From: Saprospiraceae bacterium
GTDB lineage: Bacteria > Bacteroidota > Bacteroidia > Chitinophagales > Saprospiraceae
DNA: 64,000 nt
Assembly (NCBI GenBank): GCA_020628095.1
Contig: JAHDFP010000013.1
Coordinates: 1-64,000 of the forward strand
Direction of reading: 5' to 3'
Part shown: one piece after another, positions 45,172 to 55,299 of the stretch
Layout: the number at the start of each line of letters is the position of its first letter
Numbering within the stretch: position 1 is the stretch's first letter
Notes under the pieces: model-generated
Databases searched by the model: none
What the model was told of the DNA's origin: nothing
What the model saw: only the letters and a program-made list of their open reading frames with translations
Program-made: the position numbers and the translations under genes

Positions 45172-46212
45172 CTAATCATTTAATAAATCTAAATCCCATA
45201 AATCATCCCCATGATGCAAATGACCATTATGGATATACAAAGGACAAGGAATATTATTAGTGAAAAGCTGGCCCGTTCCCAGCCCCTGATACATATCTGA
45301 TCTCAGAGTAGAAGTCCATTGGGCAATAGCACTCAGGCCAACGTTAGATTCTAATGCTGAAGTAATCCACCATCCAATCTTTTGGTCATTAGCCAGATTA
45401 ATCCATTCTTTAGACTCCGCAAAGCCTCCCACAAGGCTTGGTTTTAGGATAATGTATTCTGGATTAATTATCTGTAATAATTGTTTCTTATCTGCGTATG
45501 TTTTGATGCCTATAAGTTCTTCGTCTAGGGCAATAGGCAATGGTGAGTGTTCTACCAAACGTGCCATCTCTTCCCATTGATTCGCTTTGATAGGTTGTTC
45601 TATAGAGTGTAGACCATATTGGCTAAGATGTTCTAATCTATCAAGAGCCTCATCTACAGTAAAGCCTCCGTTAGCATCTACTCTGATCTCAATATCATCC
45701 TCAGAAAACTCCCTACGTATACCTTTTATTAGTTCTAATTCTTCTTGAAAATCTATGGCTGCGATCTTTAGTTTGATACAGCGATATCCTGACTGTATTT
45801 TTTCGATGATCTGTTGGCGCATATAAGGGAGTTCCCCCATCCATACCAAGCCATTTATAGGTATAGGGCTACCATGTAGCAAGGGGCAATCAAATAACCG
45901 CCTTTGACCTCCTCGCTCTATATCCATCATCGCCATTTCATAAGCAAACAGTACCGATGGCTTGTTACCAAACCACTCCCTGCTTATCAACTCCCCCTCA
46001 TTTATCTTATTGCATATTTTCTCGATATAACCTTCTACATCCGATAAGCTCTCAGGATTGAGACCTTCTATTACAGAACACTCTCCTACTCCAATATTGC
46101 CACTATTGTCTGTAAGCATCAAAAACCAACTATACTTATTCCTCAGGACGCCCCTTGACGTTCCACTAGGAACTTTGAATTGTAAAATGTGCTTTTTGTA
46201 TTGCGTTCTCAT
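45172..46212 (-). CDS. menC: o-Succinylbenzoate synthase
   Basis: A 346-residue enolase-superfamily enzyme dehydrating the MenH product to o-succinylbenzoate. The catalytic KLKIAA (Lys pair region, about 139-144), metal ligands in VDANGGF (about 177-183), SIEQPI, and DEE (about 235-237) are visible, and LKPSLVGG carries the second Lys. It is the first gene of the menC-menE-menF-menD set. menA, menB and menH are not in the window. Confidence 0.93.
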   Translation of the reverse strand: MRTQYKKHILQFKVPSGTSRGVLRNKYSWFLMLTDNSGNIGVGECSVIEGLNPESLSDVEGYIEKICNKINEGELISREWFGNKPSVLFAYEMAMMDIERGGQRRLFDCPLLHGSPIPINGLVWMGELPYMRQQIIEKIQSGYRCIKLKIAAIDFQEELELIKGIRREFSEDDIEIRVDANGGFTVDEALDRLEHLSQYGLHSIEQPIKANQWEEMARLVEHSPLPIALDEELIGIKTYADKKQLLQIINPEYIILKPSLVGGFAESKEWINLANDQKIGWWITSALESNVGLSAIAQWTSTLRSDMYQGLGTGQLFTNNIPCPLYIHNGHLHHGDDLWDLDLLND

Positions 46213-46227
46213 CTTATTCTATAAAAC

Positions 46228-46265
46228 AAAAAGAGACCATATTGTTTGTAATAATATGATCTCTT
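46228..46265 (-). terminator. Terminator between the M16 peptidase genes and menC
   Basis: On the minus strand AAGAGATCATATT pairs with AATATGGTCTCTT around a nine-base loop, followed by T5 (46232-46228). Confidence 0.8.
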
Positions 46266-46289
46266 CTTATTCTTAATATGTCGTCGTGC

Positions 46290-48446
46290 TTATTCTATGT
46301 TAAACAAGGCGTCATCTACTGTATCATTAATCTTTATTTCCTTAGCTTCCATGACCATTGGTGCAGGTAACATTGGTCCAGATTGTGTCATTTTGTGCGG
46401 CATCATCACACCATTGACCTCTTTATAATCAGAATAATCTGTTGTCATCTGCATCGTCTGACCAGGAGCGGCTTCTATAGTCGATATAGATCTCAAAAGC
46501 AAGTTATTTTTCACACCATAGTATTGCGTCTCAGAGTCGCCTGCCGCATTCTCTACTGTTACTTTATAGCACGCCTCACCATCTACGTTATCCAATCCTT
46601 TGAGCTCCAAAGTGTATGCGTCAGTATCATATTGCATTTGCTCAAACATCACAGACTCACCTTTCATCGCATCAAATTCTTTACCCTCTGTAAATGTCTT
46701 TGCTCCTTGCATGCCTCCTGAGTATGCCTTAGTACCATTAAACTTTTGCTCTTGTATTACCATCTGGGCATTACCCATTTTCATATAGAACTTGTCTGGT
46801 GCCTTTTGCACTAATCTTATGTCCAATGCCATACCCATCATCTCCGTACCATAAGTCATATCCAGAGTCTTAACAGCATCTAACGTACCCTTACCTCCTA
46901 TTGCATTGATATAATCAGCGATGACCACTTTTTCGTTGACGTCAGGTGGCAAAGCACTATCATTCATCTCTAGTTTCTTTCCGAATGCGTCATAGTAATC
47001 TATCTCACCGTCACTATCAAACTTGGCAACCTTCTCACCGATCTCATCTTTATTACCGACAATAACCACATTGGCATTATTAGGCGTGATGAATCTCTTA
47101 GCTACTCGCATCACATCATCCTTATTTACTGCTTCTAATCTCTCCAGGTATGTCTCATAGTAATCTACTGGGAGACCATATTCCTCTATATTTCTTGCAA
47201 ATCTTGCTAAGGTCTGAGGAGACTCAAGTGATCTTGCGAAACTACCACCCAAAGAGTTTTTAGTCAATTGGAGATCGTCATCATTGACCATCTCAGATGT
47301 CATTCTTTCTAACTCATAGAAAAACTCGACTAAAGAACTATCTGTAACCTCTGTACGTACACTCGCATACGCATTAAAGTTACCCACCATCTTACTAGAT
47401 GACAACGATGATCTTGCACCATAAGTAAATGCTTTGTCTTCTCTAAGATTCTGCATCAATCGACCACTGAATATTCCTCCTCCGAGGATTGAGTTCATCA
47501 CCGTACCCGCCATCATATCAGGGTCACCTATTTTGTAGTCTAATGGATAAGTGATATTGATAACTGACTGTACTGCGCCTTCTTTATGTGCAAAAGCCAC
47601 CTGAGCACCCTCTGGCTTACTTGGCATATCATGCATTACACTTGGTACATCTCCCTTCTTCCATGATCCAAAATACTTCTCTGCTGTTGCCTTAGCTTGC
47701 TCCGGACTTATATCTCCTACGATAGTCAGATACGCATTGTTAGGCTTAAAGAAAGTCTCGTAATATTTTTTGCAATCATCTATTGTTATAGCTTGGTAAG
47801 TCTCCGCAGTCTCTATCTCACCGTAAGGGTGATCCGTACCATAGTTAACTACCGCTCTGACATTGCTAGCCATACTATTAGGATCAGTTTTTACTGTCTC
47901 TATACCCGATAGATTTTGCTTTAGTATCTTATCAAATTCTTCCTTTGGCCAAGAAGGATTATATAGCATATCAGACATAAGGTCTAATAATTTGTCTTGG
48001 TGCTTAGTCAGAGAACTACCAAACATTCCAGAACCAAAGGCACTAAGGTTAGCGCCGATATAATCTTTGGCTTTGTCTATTTCTGCTTTTGTTTTCGTCT
48101 TTGTTCCACTACCTAATAGCGAACCCATAAAGGATACCATACCAGCCTTATCCTTTTCATTGATCTGCTGATTTTTAAGACTTAAAGAGTATGATACTCT
48201 AGGTAATTTATGGTTTTCGACTACAATAACCTTGAGCCCATTAGCCAAGTCAAAGACATTAAACTCACCCATATTAATCTTACGGGCAGGTCCAGCTGCT
48301 GGAGCCATTGATCGGAAAGGCTCTTTGACCTCGTTGACCACTTGCTCTACAGTCTCCTCTACTTTGGTCATCTCTTCGGCGACCTTAGGCGTACATTGTA
48401 TAAAAAATATCAACGCACCGAATAATATTAATTTTGAAAATTTCAT
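46290..48446 (-). CDS. M16-family protein without the zinc motif, lipoprotein
   Basis: A 718-residue lipoprotein (Cys18 in FFIQCTP) with two M16 half-domains (about 60-480) and a C-terminal domain (about 505-718) resembling LolA-like lipoprotein-sorting folds. Where active M16 peptidases have HxxEH, this has GMVSFMGSLLG, so the zinc site is absent. In the family this marks the partner of an active subunit, which is encoded 51 bases upstream (48498-49820). The two would form a heteromeric periplasmic or outer-membrane peptidase, as suggested for PqqL-like pairs. Confidence 0.9.
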   Translation of the reverse strand: MKFSKLILFGALIFFIQCTPKVAEEMTKVEETVEQVVNEVKEPFRSMAPAAGPARKINMGEFNVFDLANGLKVIVVENHKLPRVSYSLSLKNQQINEKDKAGMVSFMGSLLGSGTKTKTKAEIDKAKDYIGANLSAFGSGMFGSSLTKHQDKLLDLMSDMLYNPSWPKEEFDKILKQNLSGIETVKTDPNSMASNVRAVVNYGTDHPYGEIETAETYQAITIDDCKKYYETFFKPNNAYLTIVGDISPEQAKATAEKYFGSWKKGDVPSVMHDMPSKPEGAQVAFAHKEGAVQSVINITYPLDYKIGDPDMMAGTVMNSILGGGIFSGRLMQNLREDKAFTYGARSSLSSSKMVGNFNAYASVRTEVTDSSLVEFFYELERMTSEMVNDDDLQLTKNSLGGSFARSLESPQTLARFARNIEEYGLPVDYYETYLERLEAVNKDDVMRVAKRFITPNNANVVIVGNKDEIGEKVAKFDSDGEIDYYDAFGKKLEMNDSALPPDVNEKVVIADYINAIGGKGTLDAVKTLDMTYGTEMMGMALDIRLVQKAPDKFYMKMGNAQMVIQEQKFNGTKAYSGGMQGAKTFTEGKEFDAMKGESVMFEQMQYDTDAYTLELKGLDNVDGEACYKVTVENAAGDSETQYYGVKNNLLLRSISTIEAAPGQTMQMTTDYSDYKEVNGVMMPHKMTQSGPMLPAPMVMEAKEIKINDTVDDALFNIE

Positions 48447-48497
48447 TTTATGCTTCTTTTATAAAAATCGTCATTAATTAATGTGAGATAACTATCC

Positions 48498-49820
48498 TTA
48501 AGGTGTCTCATTGACCTTAGGTAAATAATATAAGACCACCCTCTTTTCTGGCACTAAATACTTCTGTGCGGCTGCTCTGATGTCTTCTTTAGTCACCGCC
48601 AGATATTTGTCTATCTCAGTATTGATAAGATTAGCATCACCAAAGTACATGTGGTAATTTGCCAAACTCTCTGCGATACCAGCTACTCTAGAATTAGACG
48701 ATACAAAGTCATTTTCTATCTGATTTCTCAACTTCTGAAATTCTTCATCAGAAATGAGTTCTGTCTGTACTTTTTTGACCTCTGCATCTATCGAGTTCTC
48801 CACATCACCCGGATCTACACCCATATTGACGATAGCGAATGCCAATGATACAGAGTGATCCTCAAGTGCAATCGGGAAAGATCCCACCTGTAATGCCTTC
48901 TGCTGATCCTCTACGATGGATTTTCTCAGTCTTGAACTACCACCTCTTGACATCAAAGTAGATAACATCTCTACTGCGTAGAACTCATCTGTACCTTGAG
49001 CTGGCACTTTATAGGCCTGTATAACAGCAGGTAGCTGTATGTTATCATATACTGTATCTCTCACCTCTGCAGGTAGGTCTTTTTCTTTGATAGTCGGTCT
49101 GTATACTTCGCCTTCACCTCTTGGTATCGTACCGAAGTATTTGTCTATCCATACCTTAGCCTGATCGATATCTATATCACCAGCAATACTGAGTACCGCA
49201 TTATTAGGCACATAGAAATCCTCATAAAACTGCTTGTAATCTTGCTCCTCTGCTGCATTAAGGTGCTCCATATAGCCTATTACGGGCCAGTTATACGGAT
49301 GCGTAGGAAATAATCGCTTCATTGTCTCTTGCAGAATCGAACCATAAGGCTGATTATCTATTCTTTGTCTTCTCTCTTCTTTGACCACCTCTCTTTGTGT
49401 TTCTATACCCTTATTCTCCACCTTGGCATGTAACATTCTTTCCGACTCTAACCATAAGCCTAGCTCTAACTGATTAGATGGTAATATCTCAAAGTAATAC
49501 GTTCTATCATAAGTCGTATTTGCATTAAGTGTGCCTCCTGCTTTTTCTATGTATTTGTCGTATTCTCCCCTTCCAATATTCTCTGATCCCTCGAACAATA
49601 GATGCTCAAAGAAGTGTGCAAATCCCGTTCTATCTGGTTTTTCGTTTTTAGATCCGACATGATACATCACGGATACAGTAACGATCGGCGTAGATGCGTC
49701 CTGATGCAATATCACGTGCAGACCATTATCAAGATCATACTCTACGAATTCGATTTTGTTCATCTGCGCTGACATGGACGTCGCCACTAGCAGACACAGA
49801 ATGGAAAATAGTAATCTCAT
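48498..49820 (-). CDS. Exported M16 zinc peptidase, active subunit
   Basis: A 440-residue exported peptidase (signal peptide 1-19) with the inverted zinc motif HFFEH (His69-His73) and the third ligand in the EVVKEERRQR region (about 145-154). The C-terminal half contains the R/Y region RGGSSRLRKSIVE typical of the partner domain. It precedes the zinc-free M16 gene and is almost certainly co-transcribed with it. Confidence 0.93.
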   Translation of the reverse strand: MRLLFSILCLLVATSMSAQMNKIEFVEYDLDNGLHVILHQDASTPIVTVSVMYHVGSKNEKPDRTGFAHFFEHLLFEGSENIGRGEYDKYIEKAGGTLNANTTYDRTYYFEILPSNQLELGLWLESERMLHAKVENKGIETQREVVKEERRQRIDNQPYGSILQETMKRLFPTHPYNWPVIGYMEHLNAAEEQDYKQFYEDFYVPNNAVLSIAGDIDIDQAKVWIDKYFGTIPRGEGEVYRPTIKEKDLPAEVRDTVYDNIQLPAVIQAYKVPAQGTDEFYAVEMLSTLMSRGGSSRLRKSIVEDQQKALQVGSFPIALEDHSVSLAFAIVNMGVDPGDVENSIDAEVKKVQTELISDEEFQKLRNQIENDFVSSNSRVAGIAESLANYHMYFGDANLINTEIDKYLAVTKEDIRAAAQKYLVPEKRVVLYYLPKVNETP

Positions 49821-50218
49821 AAATGTTATAATTATTTGGAAAATTGATTTAGTTGCTAAATTCTTATGAATTTGTCACAAAAGAATGGCTTTTAGCGTCT
49901 AAAATGAAAATATTTTAGATAAACTTGTCAAATGCGTATAGGAAAGTGATGATATATAGCGGTTCAATTATTCATTTTTGCAATTCCAGATTGTAAGCCG
50001 CATAATTGTCAAAGGTGCGAAGCCATAGACTATAAACTTTATAACTTTCTGATAATTTTACTTACTTTAGGCAAAATTATTGAACGGAACGACTTTGTGT
50101 GACACTCTACAAACTAAAACTCTTCTCTGAATCTCATCCACTTATCGAGCGACGATTAGATACTAAATCTTCGATAAAATCATAAAAATATATTTTAACA
50201 CCTTCTAAATTTTTCATT
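49821..50218. other. Gene-free intergenic region
   Basis: 398 bases between divergent genes. It is AT-rich with a few short direct repeats such as ATAACTTTCTGATAAT, and I find no coding frame, RNA gene or terminator. It must contain the promoters of the M16 operon and of the lipoprotein gene. Confidence 0.4.
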
Positions 50219-50620
50219 ATGAAAATCAAATACAAATTCATTTTTTTATTATTAGGAATTAGTATAATAATTCCAAGTTGCACTCATAGAATAGTAGATT
50301 TTACTATCATCTCAACAAAAAATGTCGATTTAAGCAAGGCTTCAACTTTTGAACGTGCTGGCCAAAGAAATCAAGGTAACGACCGGGTTTATTGGTTAAT
50401 CACTATTCCTCTTGGTACACCAAATATGAAAGAAGCAATTGATAGAGCTATAGAACAAACGCCTGGAGCAGTCGCTCTAGTAGATGGAGTTGTTTATTCC
50501 AAAGGTGTATGGTTCGTAATTAGTGGTTTCTCAGAATATATAGTGGAGGGCACACCGTTAGTAGATCCAGCATTAGCTACCAATTTGGAACAATTAGAAT
50601 CTCAATATAATCTTTTGTAG
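50219..50620 (+). CDS. Hypothetical lipoprotein
   Basis: A 133-residue lipoprotein (Cys21 in IIIPSCTH) with a small alpha/beta domain: VDFTIISTKNVDLSKAS (about 26-42), a WLITIPLGTPNMKEAIDRAIEQTPGAVALVDGVV stretch (about 59-92) and a beta-hairpin end. The repeated GTP/EGTP pattern recalls TRL-like lipoproteins of Bacteroidota, but I am not sure. Its stop codon TAG overlaps the GTG of a 37-codon gene. Confidence 0.7.
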   Translation: MKIKYKFIFLLLGISIIIPSCTHRIVDFTIISTKNVDLSKASTFERAGQRNQGNDRVYWLITIPLGTPNMKEAIDRAIEQTPGAVALVDGVVYSKGVWFVISGFSEYIVEGTPLVDPALATNLEQLESQYNLL

Positions 50621-50733
50621 TGTACAACAAGAAAGGGGAGGTTAAAAACATTCAACCTCTTAGCGAAGAAGAATACAATCTTAGAAAGTCAGAAGTAAAA
50701 TCTAAGAAGTATAAAAAAGTAAAGGCTGGCTAA
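50620..50733 (+). CDS. Small basic protein, 37 residues, stop/start-coupled to the lipoprotein gene
   Basis: The sequence TAGTG merges the lipoprotein stop with a GTG start. The frame encodes a highly charged peptide (NKKGEVKNIQPLSEEEYNLR..., Lys-rich end KYKKVKAG) and ends just before a strong terminator at 50770-50810. Length, coupling and the terminator position favour a real gene, but I know no family for it. Confidence 0.5.
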   Translation: MYNKKGEVKNIQPLSEEEYNLRKSEVKSKKYKKVKAG

Positions 50734-50769
50734 CTGTTTGGACATTTTCTTAGGCTAGCTTAGAAATTT

Positions 50770-50810
50770 AAAGCGCAATTAGCATTGATTTGCTAATTGC
50801 GCTTTTTTTT
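50770..50810. terminator. Strong bidirectional terminator
   Basis: GCGCAATTAGCA pairs perfectly with TGCTAATTGCGC around TTGATT, flanked by A3 and T8. It closes the lipoprotein unit and the convergent ykuK-like gene. Confidence 0.92.
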
Positions 50811-51279
50811 ACACAAACTTATCCGCACAACTCGAACTCGCAAAAGCATCAGGCTTAGCCTTAAAAACAAAACCCATAGATAGAATATAACCCATCGCTT
50901 CCTTAAGCGCTACGTTAGATTTAAAGTTAGGATCGGTATTGATATCAGCATGGACCTCCAATTCCACATCGTATTCGTCCAGCAGATCACAGAGGCTGTA
51001 GGCAACTTCTACCGATTTAGAGACTTCAAGGATCATGCGTTCCTTGACAGACATCTCACGGACGACCTTTTCGTTATGGATAAACATAAATCCGCCCTTC
51101 TTTTCCCTCAAAAAAACAATCACCGTGGCAAACTCAACAACTTTGCCTCTGACTAGAGAATCAGATCCAATGCATACCTTGAGTTTGTTGCCTAGATTTT
51201 GCTCTTTGACAATGGACTTTTTTACTGCTTCTTTGATTGGCAGGTCTATGGTGTTACCATTGAGTCGTCTCCATCTCAT
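50809..51279 (-). CDS. YkuK-like RNase H-fold protein (DUF458)
   Basis: A 156-residue protein of the DUF458/YkuK family, predicted to have an RNase H-like fold. The marks are CIGSDSLVRGKVVEFATVIVF (about 36-56), LEVHADINTDPNFKSNVALKEAMGYILSMGF (about 106-136) and the end KAKPDAFASSSCADKF, where acidic residues could bind metal. Spore-associated in Bacillus, its role in Bacteroidota is unknown. It is a single gene. Confidence 0.92.
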   Translation of the reverse strand: MRWRRLNGNTIDLPIKEAVKKSIVKEQNLGNKLKVCIGSDSLVRGKVVEFATVIVFLREKKGGFMFIHNEKVVREMSVKERMILEVSKSVEVAYSLCDLLDEYDVELEVHADINTDPNFKSNVALKEAMGYILSMGFVFKAKPDAFASSSCADKFV

Positions 51280-51414
51280 GATTGGTTATATTAAGTTATT
51301 TGTAATATAACGTAAAAAAGAAAGACTATCCAGTATAGTCGGTAGATTAACTAAGTGCTTCGCTTATCTTTATGCAGTCTTAACATATACGACATCCTAA
51401 CACGACAAATCAAC

Positions 51415-53523
51415 ATGCACAGATATATTTTCTTTCTTTTGACCCTGATAACATTAGCACATTGTAGTAAACCTAATATGAAGGATAACCAAGGACACAA
51501 CAAAAAATCAAACCAACTTATCAACGAATCCAGCCCCTACCTCTTACAACATGCTTATAATCCAGTAGAATGGTACCCCTGGGGTGAAGCCGCGCTGAGC
51601 AAAGCAAAAGAAGAAGATAAGCTGCTCATAATAAGTATAGGCTATGCCGCATGTCACTGGTGTCATGTTATGGAACACGAATCTTTTGAAGATTCTCTGG
51701 TGGCTAGTGTGATGAACGAAAACTTTGTCTCTATAAAAGTGGATCGAGAAGAAAGGCCTGATATAGATGATATCTATATGACCGCCGCTCAAATGATCAA
51801 TGGACGAGGTGGCTGGCCTCTCAATGCGATTGCTCTGCCTGATGGCAAACCCTTATTCGCTGGAACTTATTATCCAAAAGAAGACTGGATAAGAATACTC
51901 AACCAAATAATAAAAATCAAGAATGAAAACCCTCAACGACTACAAGAATCAGCCAACCAAATCACCGAGGGAATACAAAATACTACTCTGGTAGAAGTCA
52001 ATACTTCAGACTTTACTTTTTCCAAATCTGATCTGAATGATTTCGTTAGCAATACGCTGGGTACATTCGATACCAAATATGGCGGTCGACTAGGCGCACC
52101 CAAATTTCCGATGCCTAATACCTATGAGTTCCTTATGAAGTACCACTGGCTTACTGGCAATGAAGAAGCGCTCAAGACCACCTTAACAGGAATAGATAAT
52201 ATGGCAAAAGGTGGCATCTACGATCAGTTGGGTGGTGGTTTTGCAAGATACTCCGTAGACGAATATTGGTTAGTGCCTCACTTCGAGAAAATGTTATACG
52301 ACAATGGACAACTCATCAGCATCTATGCACAAGCCTACCAATTGACTAAAGACCCGTTTTACAAAAAGACCATTGAACAAACGCTCGAATATATAGAAAG
52401 AGAAATGACCTCTAAGGAGAATGGATTTTTTTCGTCACTTGATGCGGATAGTGAGGGAGAAGAAGGCAAGTTCTATATCTGGACAGAGGAAGAAATAGAT
52501 CGCGTATTAGGAGACAATGATAATTGCAAAATATTCAAGTCCTATTATGACGTCAGCAAGCTAGGTAACTGGGAACACAAAAACATACTCAACATCAAAG
52601 GAGATAAAGAACAACTCTCCAAAAAATACGAAACCTCTATAGCTGAAATAGAAACCATCTTGGATGATGGCATTGCGAAACTGATGGTAGAAAGAGACAA
52701 GCGCGTGAGACCAGGACTGGATGACAAGGTACTAACCAGTTGGAATGCGCTGATGATATCAGGATATGTGGATGCTTATAACGCATTAGGTACCGAGGAC
52801 TATTTAGATAAGGCATTAGCTAATGCACAATTCCTCAGCACCAAACAAATGAAATCATCAGGCCAACTATATCGAAACTACAAGGATGGAAAATCTGCCA
52901 TCAATGCATTCCTTGATGATTACGCTCTGCTTATACACGCCTTTTGCAAATTATATCAAAGTACTTTTGACAAACAATGGATTGACAAAGCGCAGTTACT
53001 TGCAGATTATACCATCGAGCATTTCTATAATGATACAACAAAAATGTTCGACTATACATCTAAAATAGATCCGGCCCTCATTGCAAAGAAAGCCGAGTAT
53101 GCTGACAACGTGATCCCAGCGTCCAACTCCTCTATGGCACGTAGTCTCTTGACATTAGGAACGCTATTATACAATAAGGACTATCTAGACAAAGCAGATC
53201 AAATGCTCAACAATATGCTGCCTCAGATAGAAGCGAGCGCATACCTTAGTTTTTATAGTAATTGGTTACAGCTCTTATTGGATAAGGTCTATCCGCCTTA
53301 TGAAATTGCCATTATAGGAGATGATGCACAAAGCAAACGTAAAAAAATACAATCACACTATCTCGGACACTCTATTATACTAGGAAGCGAAAAAGATGAA
53401 AACCTCGAACTCCTCAAAGAAAAATTACAAGAAGGACAAACAACGATCTATGTCTGCCAAAACAAGGCCTGTAAGCTGCCAGTGACGGATGTGGATCAGG
53501 CGTTAGGATTACTAAAGGAATAA
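51415..53523 (+). CDS. YyaL-like thioredoxin-domain lipoprotein (DUF255)
   Basis: A 702-residue protein counted from the ATG at 51415, which opens a lipoprotein signal (LAHCSKP); an ATG 20 codons earlier is less likely. The N-terminal thioredoxin-like domain has [18 protein letters not shown] and the active motif [14 protein letters not shown], then an (alpha/alpha)6-barrel (about 200-620) with [17 protein letters not shown] and [13 protein letters not shown]. Homologues (YyaL, SPATA20) have unknown function. The signal peptide is unusual for this normally cytoplasmic family. The gene ends 3 bases from the convergent AraC-type gene. Confidence 0.88.
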   Translation: MHRYIFFLLTLITLAHCSKPNMKDNQGHNKKSNQLINESSPYLLQHAYNPVEWYPWGEAALSKAKEEDKLLIISIGYAACHWCHVMEHESFEDSLVASVMNENFVSIKVDREERPDIDDIYMTAAQMINGRGGWPLNAIALPDGKPLFAGTYYPKEDWIRILNQIIKIKNENPQRLQESANQITEGIQNTTLVEVNTSDFTFSKSDLNDFVSNTLGTFDTKYGGRLGAPKFPMPNTYEFLMKYHWLTGNEEALKTTLTGIDNMAKGGIYDQLGGGFARYSVDEYWLVPHFEKMLYDNGQLISIYAQAYQLTKDPFYKKTIEQTLEYIEREMTSKENGFFSSLDADSEGEEGKFYIWTEEEIDRVLGDNDNCKIFKSYYDVSKLGNWEHKNILNIKGDKEQLSKKYETSIAEIETILDDGIAKLMVERDKRVRPGLDDKVLTSWNALMISGYVDAYNALGTEDYLDKALANAQFLSTKQMKSSGQLYRNYKDGKSAINAFLDDYALLIHAFCKLYQSTFDKQWIDKAQLLADYTIEHFYNDTTKMFDYTSKIDPALIAKKAEYADNVIPASNSSMARSLLTLGTLLYNKDYLDKADQMLNNMLPQIEASAYLSFYSNWLQLLLDKVYPPYEIAIIGDDAQSKRKKIQSHYLGHSIILGSEKDENLELLKEKLQEGQTTIYVCQNKACKLPVTDVDQALGLLKE

Positions 53524-53526
53524 GAT

Positions 53527-53955
53527 TTAAACCAATTGACAACTATTTTGACTAATGGATTCTAATGGTGTGAAACCATAATACTTCTCATATAGGTCCG
53601 AAAAGTAATCCAGCCGCTTATACCCTACCCTGTGTGCGACACTCTGGACATTCTCCATAACAGGGTCCTGAGTCAGAGCATGCGCTTCTTGCAATCTCAT
53701 AATTCTTATAAATTTATTAGGACTGACACCTAAGATGGATTTCAGTTTTCTACAAAGATGTCTTTCGCTGACGTTCATTTCGTGCGCAGCAAATGAGACA
53801 GACAATCTTCCAGAGCACATTTCCCTCGTTACAATCGCCTCTAACCTCTTGAGCCAGAGGTTTTCCTCATTAGAAAGAAGATAATGGGTCTTATTAAAGT
53901 AAAAGAGATTCTTTTGTGGATTCATCTTAGTCATAGAAAAATTCATTTTATTCAA
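53527..53955 (-). CDS. AraC-family DNA-binding protein, minimal
   Basis: A 142-residue regulator that is little more than an AraC DNA-binding domain (about 38-135): FAAHEMNVSERHLCRKLKSILGVSPNKFIRIMRLQEAH, then VQSVAHRVGYKRLDYFSDLYEKYYGFTP. There is no effector domain. Several Met codons near the start (residues 1, 4, 8, 11) leave the exact start uncertain. It might be regulated by level rather than by ligand, or be the remnant of a longer gene. Confidence 0.85.
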   Translation of the reverse strand: MNKMNFSMTKMNPQKNLFYFNKTHYLLSNEENLWLKRLEAIVTREMCSGRLSVSFAAHEMNVSERHLCRKLKSILGVSPNKFIRIMRLQEAHALTQDPVMENVQSVAHRVGYKRLDYFSDLYEKYYGFTPLESISQNSCQLV

Positions 53956-54143
53956 CCACTAATCTCTATACTATAATATCAATAATAGAGCGCAGAATCA
54001 CCCCAATTACATAACAAGTATTTACTGTCAGCCGACTAGGTACTTTTACCTGTTTTTTTCTTAAAGAATAGGATTAGACTTCTAATTGATTCTATTTTCC
54101 TATTTTTAAAATCATTAATTAACCTCATTAAATTATTCTAATT

Positions 54144-54623
54144 ATGTCCAAGTCACAATCATGGAGTGCTATGGCAATGCTTATACTTTTCTTGTATTGC
54201 TGTAAATCAGAAACTAATTCTCAAACACCAAAAGCCGCTGACGCGGAAGGAACAGTTTCCCAGACGAGTTGTATACAACAGTGCATGAATGACACTACTC
54301 CTTACCAACTATCAAGTGCATGCGGCGAGTGTATGATCAACAATTATCAAAACTCAACGACTAGTCTTTTTGTACCAGAAAAAATAAAAGGTTTCGAAAT
54401 AGATCATGCCGAGCTAGTTGATTTACTTAATGACATGAATGCCAATACTGGCTCAAAATTGTACGCGATGTTATCTGTCAAATCGGAAAAAATAAATGGC
54501 AAAATTGTTAACTCACCAGAATTAGTATTCCAGGTACAGTATAATGACGGAGTAAGTGGGTATCAATCAGATTATTACGACTTCACTCAGCCATGCCCCA
54601 ATACTTGTCCTGAGGATCAGTAG
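54144..54623 (+). CDS. Hypothetical Cys-rich lipoprotein
   Basis: A 159-residue lipoprotein (lipobox LYCCKS, Cys19 or Cys20) with a mature part rich in paired cysteines: CIQQCMNDT, CGECMINNY and a C-terminal CPNTCPEDQ, suggesting disulfides. I recognise no family. It lies 31 bases before a membrane protein, kinase and response regulator set, all in one direction, so it could be the extracytoplasmic sensor or a target of that system. Confidence 0.65.
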   Translation: MSKSQSWSAMAMLILFLYCCKSETNSQTPKAADAEGTVSQTSCIQQCMNDTTPYQLSSACGECMINNYQNSTTSLFVPEKIKGFEIDHAELVDLLNDMNANTGSKLYAMLSVKSEKINGKIVNSPELVFQVQYNDGVSGYQSDYYDFTQPCPNTCPEDQ

Positions 54624-54654
54624 TTATTTTTTAGTTCCAACAAAGTATAGCTAA

Positions 54655-55299
54655 ATGTTAGATTTTCTTTCAGGTTCGGCTCTATTTATACTTACATGCT
54701 CTATTATTCTGCTCTTAGTAAATAGGTCAAAACTAAGGCAACCTTTTAGGGTTATCCTCGGCTACTTATGCCTTGGTATCGTAATAGAAATTGCAGCTAT
54801 AACTTTAAAGAAAAGTGGTGAAAATAATTTGTTTCTACTGCACATCTATACCTTATTAGAATTTATACTTATTAGCGTATACTACCTATACGTCAACAAG
54901 GGAAAATTCACAACAAAATTTACTATTTATCTAATTATTGGAAGTGTCTTATTCTGTGCGAATACATATTGGTTGCAGCCACTAGACACTTTCAATAGTT
55001 ATTCGAAGTCAATGGTCCAGATAATTTTGATTTACTTATCCGTAAGTCACTTGATAAGGATCATCAGAAGAAGAATAAACAATAGACCGTCCGAGACCAT
55101 AATAAGCTCCGCCGTATTACTCTATAATGCGGGTAGCTTGTTCATCTTTATGACAAGCAATATAGCCATGCGCTTAATGAGTGAGGGGCTACATTCTGGT
55201 TTTTGGATTTTTAATGCCATACTTAATTTATTATTTCAGCTTATGATATTATTAGCGATATGGAAGGAGTTGAAAGCAACGAAATATACTTATACATAG
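54655..55299 (+). CDS. Multi-pass membrane protein, likely sensory partner of a NarL-type kinase
   Basis: A 214-residue protein with about seven hydrophobic segments (first near 5-22, last near 190-206) and basic loops (RIIRRRINNR). It resembles membrane input modules found fused to or next to histidine kinases in Bacteroidota, but has no named domain I can assign. Its last 40 bases overlap the kinase gene in another frame, which shows translational coupling and suggests that the two work together. Confidence 0.7.
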   Translation: MLDFLSGSALFILTCSIILLLVNRSKLRQPFRVILGYLCLGIVIEIAAITLKKSGENNLFLLHIYTLLEFILISVYYLYVNKGKFTTKFTIYLIIGSVLFCANTYWLQPLDTFNSYSKSMVQIILIYLSVSHLIRIIRRRINNRPSETIISSAVLLYNAGSLFIFMTSNIAMRLMSEGLHSGFWIFNAILNLLFQLMILLAIWKELKATKYTYT

